Position numbers and translations under genes: made by a program. Under the pieces are notes generated by a model. That model ran no database searches. It saw only the letters and a list, made by a program, of their open reading frames with translations, and was not told the DNA's origin. A stretch of DNA of 33,219 nucleotides from the NCBI GenBank assembly GCA_900553685.1, contig USEI01000016.1, positions 1-33,219 on the forward strand. The letters run 5' to 3'. This document shows, piece after piece, positions 1 to 7,799 of the stretch. The first letter of the stretch is position 1. Each line of letters opens with the position of its first letter. Source of the DNA: an uncultured Clostridium sp. Lineage in GTDB: Bacteria; Bacillota; Clostridia; TANB77; CAG-508.

Positions 1-95
1 GAGGAACATATTCTATGGAACCATCTCATTATGAAGAAGTTCCAAAATCAATTCTTGAAACAATTGTAGCTTCAAGAGCAAAAAAAGAAGATTAA
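1..95 (+). CDS. fusA: Elongation factor G, C-terminal end (partial)
   Basis: The first two bases finish an upstream codon. The frame then reads GTYSMEPSHYEEVPKS and onward to a stop at 93-95. This matches the conserved C-terminus of EF-G (domain V end, with the RGTYSM and HYEEVP motifs), the GTPase that drives ribosomal translocation. Only about 30 residues are visible. The position directly before tuf is the classical str-operon order, which supports the call. A 205-base gap with a hairpin and a promoter separates it from tuf, so tuf is probably also transcribed independently. Confidence 0.88.
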   Translation, partial: GTYSMEPSHYEEVPKSILETIVASRAKKED

Positions 96-134
96 TGATT
101 TAAAGGTTAATCAAAATTTTTATTTAAAAATAAA

Positions 135-173
135 CTTTATATAGAAGAAAAATAAATTTTCTTCTATATAAAG
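135..173. terminator. 17-bp perfect hairpin between fusA and tuf
   Basis: Bases 135-151 and 157-173 are perfectly complementary (17 bp) around a 5-base loop. No clean T-tract follows on the + strand, although the stem itself contains TTTTC. The flank is T-rich when read on the - strand. It most likely ends or attenuates fusA transcription, or protects the fusA 3' end, but an RNA-processing role is also possible. Confidence 0.5.
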
Positions 174-189
174 AAAATTATAAAAAGAC

Positions 190-218
190 TTGCATTTTTA
201 ATATTTATAGTGTAAAAT
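190..218 (+). promoter_or_regulatory. tuf promoter embedded in an inverted repeat
   Basis: TTGCAT (190-195) and TAAAAT (213-218) are separated by 17 bases, fitting a sigma-A promoter. The 10-base arms at 189-198 and 214-223 are perfect inverted copies (CTTGCATTTT / AAAATGCAAG), so both promoter hexamers lie in a dyad. Confidence 0.6.
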
Positions 219-300
219 GCAAGTGATTGTAAAAGTCATTAAATTTAAAAATTAAATAAATAATCGAGAGAAATCTCAAATATTAAAGGAGGATTTTAAA

Positions 301-1503
301 ATGGCTAAAGCTAAATTTGAAAGAACAAAACCACACGTTAACATTGGTACAATCGGACATGTTGACCATGGAAAAACAACAACAACAGCTGCTATTACAA
401 AATACTTAAGCTTATTAGGACAAGCAAAATATGAAGCTTATGATCAAATCGATGGAGCTCCAGAAGAAAAAGCAAGAGGTATAACAATTAATACAGCTCA
501 CGTTGAATATGAAACAGAAAAAAGACATTATGCACACGTTGACTGCCCAGGACACGCTGATTATGTTAAAAACATGATTACAGGTGCTGCTCAAATGGAT
601 GGTGCAGTATTAGTTGTATCTGCAGCAGATGGACCAATGCCTCAAACAAGAGAGCATATATTACTTGCAAGACAAGTTGGAGTTAAATATATCGTTGTTT
701 ACTTAAATAAATGCGATATGGTTGATGATCCAGAATTATTAGAATTAGTTGAAATGGAAGTTAGAGATTTATTATCTAAATATGATTTCCCAGGAGACGA
801 GATTCCAATTGTTAAAGGTTCTTCATTAAAAGTATTAGAATCAACATCTACAGATCCTAATGATGAAGTATACAAACCAATGAAAGAATTAATGGATGCT
901 ATAGATAGTTATATTCCAACTCCAGAAAGACCAACAGATCAAGATTTCTTAATGCCTGTTGAAGACGTATTCACAATTACAGGTAGAGGAACAGTTGCTA
1001 CAGGTAGAGTAGAAAGAGGAGTTGTTAAATTACAAGATGAAGTTGAAATAGTTGGTTTATCAACAGAAAGAAGAAAAACAGTTGTTACTGGTGTTGAAAT
1101 GTTTAGAAAATTATTAGATCAAGCAGAAGCTGGAGATAATATAGGTGTACTTTTAAGAGGTATTGATAGAAAAGACATTGAAAGAGGTCAAGTTATATCT
1201 AAACCAGGATCAATACACCCACATACAAAATTTAAATCAGAAGTTTATGTTCTAACAAAAGAAGAAGGTGGAAGACATACACCATTCTTTAATGGATATA
1301 GACCACAATTCTATTTCAGAACAACAGACGTTACAGGTGTTATTGACTTACCAGCAGGTGTAGAAATGGTAATGCCAGGAGATAACGTTTCTATGACAAT
1401 AGAATTAATTACACCAATTGCTATCGAAAAAGGATTAAGATTCGCTATTCGTGAAGGTGGTAGAACAGTTGGTTCAGGTGTAGTTTCTGACATAATCGAA
1501 TAA
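301..1503 (+). CDS. tuf: Elongation factor Tu
   Basis: EF-Tu is the GTPase that delivers aminoacyl-tRNA to the ribosomal A site. At 400 residues the protein is full length. The P-loop GHVDHGKT is at residues 19-26, followed by the switch I RGITI motif, the G3 motif DCPGH, the G4 motif NKCD, and beta-barrel domains II and III ([17 protein letters not shown]; the C-terminal [12 protein letters not shown]). ATG 301 follows a strong AAAGGAGG at about 8 bases. The gene has its own promoter and terminator, consistent with high monocistronic expression, and codon choice is the most conservative in the window. Another tuf copy elsewhere in the genome cannot be excluded. Confidence 0.98.
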   Translation: MAKAKFERTKPHVNIGTIGHVDHGKTTTTAAITKYLSLLGQAKYEAYDQIDGAPEEKARGITINTAHVEYETEKRHYAHVDCPGHADYVKNMITGAAQMDGAVLVVSAADGPMPQTREHILLARQVGVKYIVVYLNKCDMVDDPELLELVEMEVRDLLSKYDFPGDEIPIVKGSSLKVLESTSTDPNDEVYKPMKELMDAIDSYIPTPERPTDQDFLMPVEDVFTITGRGTVATGRVERGVVKLQDEVEIVGLSTERRKTVVTGVEMFRKLLDQAEAGDNIGVLLRGIDRKDIERGQVISKPGSIHPHTKFKSEVYVLTKEEGGRHTPFFNGYRPQFYFRTTDVTGVIDLPAGVEMVMPGDNVSMTIELITPIAIEKGLRFAIREGGRTVGSGVVSDIIE

Positions 1504-1523
1504 TTTATTAAATAAAGTAAATA

Positions 1524-1556
1524 AAAAGATAGAGCTATAATGCTCTATCTTTTTTG
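1524..1556 (+). terminator. Rho-independent terminator of tuf
   Basis: The stem AAAAGATAGAGC / GCTCTATCTTTT closes on a 6-base loop (1536-1541) and runs into a T-tract. It lies 20 bases after the tuf stop. Confidence 0.9.
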
Positions 1557-1579
1557 TTTTAAATTATAAATAATTAGTA

Positions 1580-1608
1580 TTTACAATGTATGTTTTTTTG
1601 TATAAAAT
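1580..1608 (+). promoter_or_regulatory. Putative promoter of the 650-aa unknown gene
   Basis: TTTACA (1580-1585) and TAAAAT (1603-1608) are 17 bases apart, about 35 bases before the ribosome site of the gene at 1642. Both hexamers deviate from consensus, so the call is moderate. Confidence 0.4.
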
Positions 1609-1641
1609 ATATTTATATAATGGTTTTTACAGGAGAGATTT

Positions 1642-3594
1642 ATGAAAAAAAGCATAAAAGAAATTTTAGACATAGAACAATTTGATTTTTATATTCATCC
1701 AAGTGATTTAGTATTTTTTATAGATAAACCTAAAAATAGAACTTTAATTTCTCAAAAATTACATGAAAAAATGAGTAAAAGTTATGAAGAAATGCTAATA
1801 GGAGAAAGATTACTTGAAAGAGCAAATGAAATACAGAAAATGGCAAATAATATTGAAATGAGATTTTCTGAAACAGAAAAAAGAGCTTTAGAAGTTGATG
1901 AAGAAATAAAATCAATCTTATCTGATTTGCAAAAAAGGGTTTCAAATGCTGATACAGATCAAATCTTAACAAGATTTCATAATTTAATAAGAGAAAAAGA
2001 AGATTTATCAAAAAGAATTAAAATGTTAGCTAAAGAGGAGAAAGGAATTTTTTTAAGGAAAGATTCAGATTCTTATGTGACACGTCAAAATGCAAAAACA
2101 ATAAAAGAATTATTAAAGGATAATGCAAGTGCAATAAATCCAGATAGTTTTATTTTATATAATGCTATGCTCGCAAAAAAGTATTTAGATTGGATTAAAT
2201 CTGCCCAGCAAGGGCAACATAAAGGTTATAATGAATTTTGTTTTGAAAATGGCGAAATTATTACAATAAATGAAAATAAAATTTCATTACAATTTCATGA
2301 TAGTGTAGAAAGCTTAAAGGAAGATTTAATTGAAACAATTTTAATTGCAGATAGAGAATTACAAGCTAAAAATAAAAATAGAGTTTCTACTATTTCTGGA
2401 GTTTATTCAGCAAGAGGACAAGAAAGAAATTCTAGTAAAGAAAGATTTTCAAGTGATGAATTACATAAATTTGTAAGAAGCGGAAAAGTTTTCGAAGATG
2501 GAATAAGACCTGAGAAATTAGGAGAATTCTTAAAAAAAGGAATAATAGATAAATGGACTATAATTAATATTATTAATAAAAATAATATGGATCCTAATTA
2601 TGCTATCGACCTTTTCTATCAAGGAGTATTTGACCAAGAAGATTTAAAAAAAGTATTTAAAGAAAATAATGTTTCTAATATAATAAAAAAATCAAAAGTA
2701 TCTTTTAGTAGTAAATTATTATTATATAGCAAAGGTAGTATATCAATAGATGAATTAGAATCATCAGTTATTCCTAATATTGAAATGGAAGAACAAATTC
2801 CAGATGAAGTATTTAATAAGATATCTTTTAATTATGTTTTTAATATTAAAAAGATTGCTGAACTTCTAACACATGAAGTATTAGACTTTAACCAATCTAT
2901 GCAATTTTTAGATATTTTAAAAGATAAAGGTTATATTTCAGAAAATGATAGACAATATCTAGATGAAATCATGAATGATTTTAAAGTTAAGCAACTTTTA
3001 AATGAAACTGAGAATGGAAAGAGAAACTATTCAGATGCTACAAATATGGTAGAATCATCAACTAATTTAAGTGGTAAAGGTGTAACAATAGATCCTAGAG
3101 TAAGAAAAGAATATTTAAAAAGCATTGGAGACATAAAAGATATTTTTATAAAGGGACAACCTTTGATGCAAGATGATTCTGCAAGAAAGGCTGATGGATC
3201 AGCAAAAAGAAATTCTTTAGATGGCTATCAACTAATAATTGTACCTGATAAAAGAGTAGCAATTTTAGAAAAATTTTATGAAGTTACTAGAAATAAAGAA
3301 GGAGAAGTTGTATATAAAAAAGATGAAAAAGATAGGTTAATTCCAGCAATCGAGAATGCAACTTATATTTTTCCAATAGGACTTGCAAAAGACTTTTGTG
3401 AAAAGAGAAATAAACAACAATTAATACATGATAGTAAACATGTGAGAAGAGTAGCTCATACTATGAATTGGGTTAAAAATATAGAAAGTAAAATTTTAAC
3501 ATTAAATCCAAGAGCAAATTTTGAAAAAGAAAATACAGAAAAATGGCATCAAAAGGTAGTAAGCAACTATCAGGAACTTCTAGAAAATAGATAA
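1642..3594 (+). CDS. Uncharacterised 650-aa protein, helical and coiled-coil-rich
   Basis: I do not recognise this family. No signal peptide or membrane segment is visible, so it is probably cytosolic. Residues about 45-135 are strongly charged and heptad-like, predicting a long coiled coil. A middle part (about 275-450) contains short helical modules reminiscent of repeats, of the form 'LGEFLKKGIIDKWTI' followed by 'DQEDLKKVF'. The C-terminal part (about 480-650) looks like a compact domain, with GYQLIIVPDKRVAILEKFYE, a YIFPIG strand, and a His/Arg-rich stretch IHDSKHVRRVAHTMNW. The start is supported by AGGAGA 5 bases upstream of ATG. The next unknown gene starts 38 bases after the stop, so the two are probably co-transcribed. 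Base composition resembles the neighbours and gives no sign of recent transfer. Confidence 0.75.
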   Translation: MKKSIKEILDIEQFDFYIHPSDLVFFIDKPKNRTLISQKLHEKMSKSYEEMLIGERLLERANEIQKMANNIEMRFSETEKRALEVDEEIKSILSDLQKRVSNADTDQILTRFHNLIREKEDLSKRIKMLAKEEKGIFLRKDSDSYVTRQNAKTIKELLKDNASAINPDSFILYNAMLAKKYLDWIKSAQQGQHKGYNEFCFENGEIITINENKISLQFHDSVESLKEDLIETILIADRELQAKNKNRVSTISGVYSARGQERNSSKERFSSDELHKFVRSGKVFEDGIRPEKLGEFLKKGIIDKWTIINIINKNNMDPNYAIDLFYQGVFDQEDLKKVFKENNVSNIIKKSKVSFSSKLLLYSKGSISIDELESSVIPNIEMEEQIPDEVFNKISFNYVFNIKKIAELLTHEVLDFNQSMQFLDILKDKGYISENDRQYLDEIMNDFKVKQLLNETENGKRNYSDATNMVESSTNLSGKGVTIDPRVRKEYLKSIGDIKDIFIKGQPLMQDDSARKADGSAKRNSLDGYQLIIVPDKRVAILEKFYEVTRNKEGEVVYKKDEKDRLIPAIENATYIFPIGLAKDFCEKRNKQQLIHDSKHVRRVAHTMNWVKNIESKILTLNPRANFEKENTEKWHQKVVSNYQELLENR

Positions 3595-3616
3595 TATAAG
3601 ATCTTAAAAAAGATAG

Positions 3617-3624
3617 AAAAGGAA
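3617..3624 (+). promoter_or_regulatory. Ribosome binding site deciding the start of the 255-aa gene
   Basis: AAAAGGAA directly abuts the first in-frame ATG (3624), leaving no spacing. It sits 8 bases before the second in-frame ATG (3633), which is therefore the likely start. Confidence 0.6.
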
Positions 3625-3632
3625 TGAAGAAA

Positions 3633-4400
3633 ATGGAAAGTGTAGAATTTAAAAAATTATTAGAAGAAATTAATGGCGGGATTAAAAAAAATAAAAAAAT
3701 ATTAGATGAAGCTATAAAAGAAGAATTAAGTAAAGGCAATTCTGTTCACATTGATAAACTAAAAGAAATATTAAAGAATTTTGAAAAAATTTCAGAAGAA
3801 GTGCATAAGCCTGAAAATAAAAGTATAGCTGTTTGTTATTCAGGAAAACCAGAAATAACTATAACATATATTATAGACTCTATTATTTATAATAATAAAA
3901 TAACGTTATGTATTAGTGGTAATAAGGTTATAAATGAGATATTAATTACTATAATATTAGAAAGCATGAGAAATTGTAAAATTAGAAATCAATGGATAAA
4001 CTATAAGCCTAATTATAATGAGATATATTTAAGAGATAATGAAAAATATTTCAATAAAATTGTGTATATTGGTGATTATTTTGAATTTGAAAGATTTAAA
4101 ACTTTCTTCAAAAAGCAAGTTGAGTATAATAATTACGGATATATAAAACTTTTTATGGATAAATCAAAATACAAAGAAGAATATAAAAAAATAATGAAAT
4201 ATGCTTATATTGAAAATATATATGTAGAAATATATGATGATATTCAAGAGTGTATTTTAGAAAGTAAACCAACTGATTTTACAATTATATATGTAGATGA
4301 TTTCAAAATTGTTAATCAACTTCAAAAAGAACTAAAATCAAAAGAAGTACTTATTAATACTTTTCCATTTGACGAATATAAATTTAAAGTAAATAGATAA
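3633..4400 (+). CDS. Uncharacterised 255-aa protein; weak aldehyde-dehydrogenase-fold resemblance
   Basis: I do not recognise this gene with confidence. It has no signal peptide or membrane segment. The N-terminal 55 residues are lysine/glutamate-rich helix. After that comes an alternating strand/helix pattern: SIAVCYSGKPEITITYIID, then ITLCISGNKVINEILI, then KIVYIGDYFEFERFKTFF, then FTIIYVDD. The order 'small-residue turn, GN followed by hydrophobic strand, then YIGD' is faintly like the Rossmann half of aldehyde dehydrogenases or acyl-CoA reductases, but no catalytic Cys/Glu context is visible. If that reading is correct it is degenerate or non-enzymatic. The start is moved to ATG 3633 (MESVEF) because of ribosome-site spacing. 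It follows the 650-aa gene closely and precedes the plsX promoter. The fold suggestion is speculative. Confidence 0.65.
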   Translation: MESVEFKKLLEEINGGIKKNKKILDEAIKEELSKGNSVHIDKLKEILKNFEKISEEVHKPENKSIAVCYSGKPEITITYIIDSIIYNNKITLCISGNKVINEILITIILESMRNCKIRNQWINYKPNYNEIYLRDNEKYFNKIVYIGDYFEFERFKTFFKKQVEYNNYGYIKLFMDKSKYKEEYKKIMKYAYIENIYVEIYDDIQECILESKPTDFTIIYVDDFKIVNQLQKELKSKEVLINTFPFDEYKFKVNR

Positions 4401-4447
4401 AATGCAAAATATAAAATTGACTTAATGGTCAAATTATGACAAAAGTA

Positions 4448-4476
4448 TTGATTTTTTTTATAAAAGACTTTAAAAT
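4448..4476 (+). promoter_or_regulatory. plsX promoter
   Basis: TTGATT (4448-4453) and TAAAAT (4471-4476) are 17 bases apart, about 25 bases before the plsX ribosome site. No FapR-type operator is evident. A short TTGAC/GTCAA dyad lies just upstream, at about 4418-4435. Confidence 0.6.
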
Positions 4477-4514
4477 AGTAATGTCTAATAAATGAAAATT
4501 TAGGGGGTATACAC

Positions 4515-5534
4515 TTGAAAATATTATTAGATGCCATGGGTGGTGATAATGCACCAGATGCAACAATTAAAGGAGCAATAAGAGCAGCAAAAGAAATAGA
4601 ATCTGAAATTATTTTAATTGGAAATGAACAAGTTATAAATGAAAAAATAAAAGAATTTTATGGAAAAGATAAAATATCAGATATAACTGATAAAATTACA
4701 ATTAAACATGCTCAAGATCAAATTACAATGGAAGATGTTCCAACTGTTGCGATAAAACATAAAAAAGATTCTTCTATGGTAATAGGATTTAAAATGCTAA
4801 AAGAAGGTGAAGGAGATGTATTTATATCTGCTGGAAATTCTGGAGCATTACTTACAGGAGCTACTCTTTTAGTTGGAAGAATCAAGGGCATTGATAGACC
4901 AGCAATAGCACCAATGTTACCAGCTTATAAAAAAAGTTTTATGCTAATGGATGCAGGAGCAAATACAAATTGTAAACCAATAAATTTAGTTCAATTTGCA
5001 CAAATGTCTACAATATATTTGAAAAATACTTTTGGTATTGAAAGTCCAAAAATAGGTTTATTAAACATTGGAACAGAAGAAACTAAAGGTAATGATTTAG
5101 TTAAAGAAACTTATAGCATATTAAAAGAACATGGTAAAGAATATGGTATTAATTTTATAGGAAATATAGAAGGTAGAGATTGCTTTTCAGGAGAAGTTGA
5201 TGCTGTTATAACAGATGGTTTTACAGGAAATGTATTCTTAAAAACTACAGAAGGTTTAGGAAAACTTGTAAAAAGAACATTAACTGAAAGTTTAAAGAAA
5301 AATATTTTTTCATTAATAGGAGCAATTCCATCTTTACCAGCAATAAAACGATTTTCTAAAGAGGTTGATTACAAAGAATATGGTGGTGCATTATTTTTAG
5401 GTGTAAAAAAGCCTGTAGTCAAAGCACATGGAAGTAGTGATGAATATCTATTTTATTTTACATTAAAACAAGCAGAAAACTTTGTAAAAAGTGGAGCTGT
5501 AGAGAAAATGAAAGAAGAGTTCGAAAAAAGGTAA
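4515..5534 (+). CDS. plsX: Phosphate acyltransferase PlsX
   Basis: PlsX converts acyl-ACP and phosphate to acyl-phosphate, the acyl donor for PlsY in the first step of phosphatidic acid synthesis. It is a peripheral membrane enzyme. The protein is 339 aa, normal for the family, and begins with the typical KILLDAMGGDNAPDATIKG. Other conserved blocks are VPTVAIKHKKDSSMVIGF, FISAGNSGALLTGATLLVGRI, APMLPAYKKSFMLMDAGAN, LLNIGTEETKGN, and the end block YGGALFLGVKKPVVKAHGSS. It starts at TTG, with TAGGGGG 7 bases upstream. acpP and rnc follow, the classical plsX-acpP-rnc order of Firmicutes, although acpP and rnc have their own promoters here. Confidence 0.97.
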   Translation: MKILLDAMGGDNAPDATIKGAIRAAKEIESEIILIGNEQVINEKIKEFYGKDKISDITDKITIKHAQDQITMEDVPTVAIKHKKDSSMVIGFKMLKEGEGDVFISAGNSGALLTGATLLVGRIKGIDRPAIAPMLPAYKKSFMLMDAGANTNCKPINLVQFAQMSTIYLKNTFGIESPKIGLLNIGTEETKGNDLVKETYSILKEHGKEYGINFIGNIEGRDCFSGEVDAVITDGFTGNVFLKTTEGLGKLVKRTLTESLKKNIFSLIGAIPSLPAIKRFSKEVDYKEYGGALFLGVKKPVVKAHGSSDEYLFYFTLKQAENFVKSGAVEKMKEEFEKR

Positions 5535-5541
5535 AAAACAC

Positions 5542-5570
5542 TTGACTTTTTATTAAACATATAATAAAAC
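5542..5570 (+). promoter_or_regulatory. Putative acpP promoter
   Basis: TTGACT (5542-5547) is followed 17 bases later by TAAAAC (5565-5570). A better-looking TATAAT at 5560-5565 has only a 12-base spacer and is probably not the -10. The first 13 bases (CTTGACTTTTTAT) are identical to those of the ftsA promoter. Confidence 0.45.
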
Positions 5571-5613
5571 TAAAATATAAATTTTAGAGAAAAGAAAAGG
5601 AGGTATAACATAA

Positions 5614-5853
5614 ATGAGTACAGAGGAAGTTTTTGAAAAAGTTAAAGCAATTATAGTTGAACAACTAGGAGTTGCTGAAGCTTCAGTAACAATGGAAGCA
5701 TCTTTTATAGATGACCTAGGTGCAGATTCTTTAGATATAGTTGAATTAGTTATGGCTTTAGAAGAAGAATTTGATATGGAAATTCCAGATTCTGATGCAG
5801 AAAAAGTTGTATCAGTTGGAGATGTTGTTGAATACATCAAAGAAAATGTATAA
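5614..5853 (+). CDS. acpP: Acyl carrier protein
   Basis: ACP carries growing acyl chains on a 4'-phosphopantetheine arm during type II fatty acid synthesis and supplies acyl groups to PlsX. The protein is 79 residues and highly acidic, with the canonical [15 protein letters not shown] block. Ser39 is the phosphopantetheine attachment site. AAAGGAGG precedes ATG 5614 at the usual distance. A terminator follows at once, so acpP is likely expressed as a short, abundant transcript, possibly with read-through from plsX. Confidence 0.97.
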   Translation: MSTEEVFEKVKAIIVEQLGVAEASVTMEASFIDDLGADSLDIVELVMALEEEFDMEIPDSDAEKVVSVGDVVEYIKENV

Positions 5854-5867
5854 CTTATAAAATAAAA

Positions 5868-5897
5868 CTGAAAGGTATTATGCCTTTCTTTTTTTTT
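5868..5897 (+). terminator. Rho-independent terminator after acpP
   Basis: A GAAAGG / CCTTTC stem, extendable by one T-G wobble, with a small loop is followed by eight or more T residues (5889-5897). Confidence 0.85.
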
Positions 5898-5937
5898 ACA
5901 ATAACATATCATTTATATATTTTTTTATTTAAAAGAC

Positions 5938-5966
5938 TTGTAAATAATACTAAAACAATATAGAAT
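5938..5966 (+). promoter_or_regulatory. rnc promoter
   Basis: TTGTAA (5938-5943) and TAGAAT (5961-5966) are 17 bases apart, located between the acpP terminator and the rnc ribosome site AAAGGAGG. Confidence 0.5.
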
Positions 5967-5995
5967 ATAGACATTAAAAAGGAGGTAAATAACTG

Positions 5996-6676
5996 GTGGA
6001 TATAAGTTTGAAAAAATTTGAACAAAACATAGGATATGAATTTAAAAACTTAAATTTATTAAAAACTGCATTAACACATACTTCTTATGCTTATGAAAAT
6101 AAAACTAAAAGTTATGAACGATTAGAATATTTAGGTGATAGTATTTTAGAATTTATAAGTAGTAAATATTTATTTGAAAACTTTCAAGAATTATCTGAAG
6201 GAGAAATGACTAAAGTTAGAGCTTATGCAGTATGTGAAAATAGCTTATATGAAATAGCAGTAAAGCATAATTTTAGTGATTTCTTATATTTAGGTAAAAG
6301 TGAAAAATCAACAAAAACAGATAAAAAAGCTATACTTGCAGATTGTGTTGAAGCAGTAATTGCAGCAATTTATTTAGATTCTAATGATATTAAAGTAGTT
6401 CAAAATTTTATTCTAGAAAATATAAAAGATGCAGTTGAATATGCAAGTAAAAATGTCGGAGTAAAAGATTATAAAACCGTACTTCAAGAAAAACTTCAAG
6501 AAAATGGTGAAGTAAATATTAAATATAATATAATAAATGAATCTGGACCTGATCACAACAAGACTTTTACTGCAGAGGTTGAATGTGACGGAAAAAAGCT
6601 TGCAAGTGGAACAGGTAGAAGTAAAAAAGGAGCTGAAATGGAGGCAGCAAGAAAAGCAATAGAATTATTAAGTTAG
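5996..6676 (+). CDS. rnc: Ribonuclease III
   Basis: RNase III cleaves double-stranded RNA in rRNA precursors, structured mRNAs and antisense duplexes. The 226-aa protein has an N-terminal endonuclease domain with the signature ERLEYLGD at 41-48. The Mg-binding acidic residues are E41, E44, D48, D116 and E119, matching the spacing in known RNase III. A C-terminal double-stranded-RNA-binding domain spans about 155-226, ending GRSKKGAEMEAARKAIELL. It starts at GTG, with AAAGGAGG about 10 bases upstream. The next gene's ribosome site overlaps the rnc stop region, so the radical SAM gene is translated from the same transcript. smc, the usual downstream partner in Firmicutes, is absent here. Confidence 0.97.
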   Translation: MDISLKKFEQNIGYEFKNLNLLKTALTHTSYAYENKTKSYERLEYLGDSILEFISSKYLFENFQELSEGEMTKVRAYAVCENSLYEIAVKHNFSDFLYLGKSEKSTKTDKKAILADCVEAVIAAIYLDSNDIKVVQNFILENIKDAVEYASKNVGVKDYKTVLQEKLQENGEVNIKYNIINESGPDHNKTFTAEVECDGKKLASGTGRSKKGAEMEAARKAIELLS

Positions 6677-6686
6677 GAGGTGTAAA

Positions 6687-7766
6687 ATGAAAAAACAGTA
6701 TATAATTCCAATTTTTGTACCACATTTAGGATGTCCAAATGATTGTACTTTTTGTAATCAAAGAAAGATTAGTGGTCAGTTAAAGAACATAACGGAAAAC
6801 GATGTAAGAGATACTATAGAATTTTATTTAAGTAACTTTAAAGAAAAAGATGCATATAAAGAAGTTGCTTTTTACGGAGGTAGTTTTACAGGAATTGATT
6901 CAGACTTACAAGAAAAACTATTATCTACAGTTTATGAATATATTAAAGAAAAGAAAATTGACGGAATCCGTGTTTCAACAAGACCAGATTATATAGATAA
7001 AAAGGTATTGAGAAGATTAAGAAAATATAAAGTTAAGACAATAGAATTGGGAGTTCAATCTACAAACGATTATATTTTACAAAGATGTAAAAGAGGACAT
7101 ACATTTAAAGATGTGGTAAATGCTTCAAAATTAATTAGAAGATATAGATTTAATTTAGGACATCAAATGATGATAGGACTTCCAGAAAGTACGGAATTAG
7201 ATGATATAAATACAGCAAAAGACTTAATAAAATTAAAGCCAAAGATTGTCAGAATTTATCCAGTTTTAGTTATTAGAGGAACTGAACTTGAAAAAGAATA
7301 TAGAGAAGGTAAATATGAACCATTAACTCTAAATCAAGCTGTGGAAAGATCTAAAGAATTATGTTATATTTTTGGAGAAAAGAATATAAATGTTATTAGA
7401 ATTGGACTTCAAAATACTGATACAATTTGTTCTCCAAATAGTAATGGAAGCGAAGTTGTTGCTGGTCCATACCATGATACTTTTAGACAACTTGTAGAAT
7501 CTTCTATTTATTATGATACAATAGTAGAGAAAATAAAAAAATTTAATACTAAGGTTAAAGAAGTTGAGATAATAGTAAATCCACAAAATGTAAATAATGT
7601 AATAGGATATAAACGTGAAAATATATTGAAACTTAAAGAAATGTATGACGTAGATGTTGTAGTTGTACAAGATATAAAACAGCCATTAGAAAAAATAGAT
7701 GTATTAATTTCAAAAAAATTTAAAGATTTTATTGATGATAAAGAGAAAGTTACTTCTAAAAAGTAG
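6687..7766 (+). CDS. Elp3-like radical SAM protein
   Basis: The protein is 359 residues. The radical-SAM motif is C16-X3-C20-X2-C23 in LGCPNDCTFCNQ, which ligates the [4Fe-4S] cluster that reductively cleaves S-adenosylmethionine. Further conserved blocks are AFYGGSFTGID, VSTRPDYID, IELGVQSTND and GHQMMIGLP, as in the Elp3/HemN-like subset. Clostridial genomes often carry this family next to rnc; its substrate is unknown to me, with tRNA or another RNA being one idea from the Elp3 resemblance. There is no histone-acetyltransferase domain, so it is not full-length Elp3. AGGAGG precedes the ATG, and it lies 10 bases after rnc. Confidence 0.88.
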   Translation: MKKQYIIPIFVPHLGCPNDCTFCNQRKISGQLKNITENDVRDTIEFYLSNFKEKDAYKEVAFYGGSFTGIDSDLQEKLLSTVYEYIKEKKIDGIRVSTRPDYIDKKVLRRLRKYKVKTIELGVQSTNDYILQRCKRGHTFKDVVNASKLIRRYRFNLGHQMMIGLPESTELDDINTAKDLIKLKPKIVRIYPVLVIRGTELEKEYREGKYEPLTLNQAVERSKELCYIFGEKNINVIRIGLQNTDTICSPNSNGSEVVAGPYHDTFRQLVESSIYYDTIVEKIKKFNTKVKEVEIIVNPQNVNNVIGYKRENILKLKEMYDVDVVVVQDIKQPLEKIDVLISKKFKDFIDDKEKVTSKK

Positions 7767-7799
7767 TATAAAAAATGTAGAAACACTGATACTATTTGT

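Noticed and set aside
4401..4514. A FapR operator controlling plsX.
   Set aside because: No match to the FapR palindrome. Only a short TTGAC/GTCAA dyad is present, which may be chance.
5542..5565. TTGACT-12-TATAAT as the acpP promoter.
   Set aside because: A 12-base spacer is too short for sigma-A. The 17-base alternative was recorded instead, with reduced confidence.
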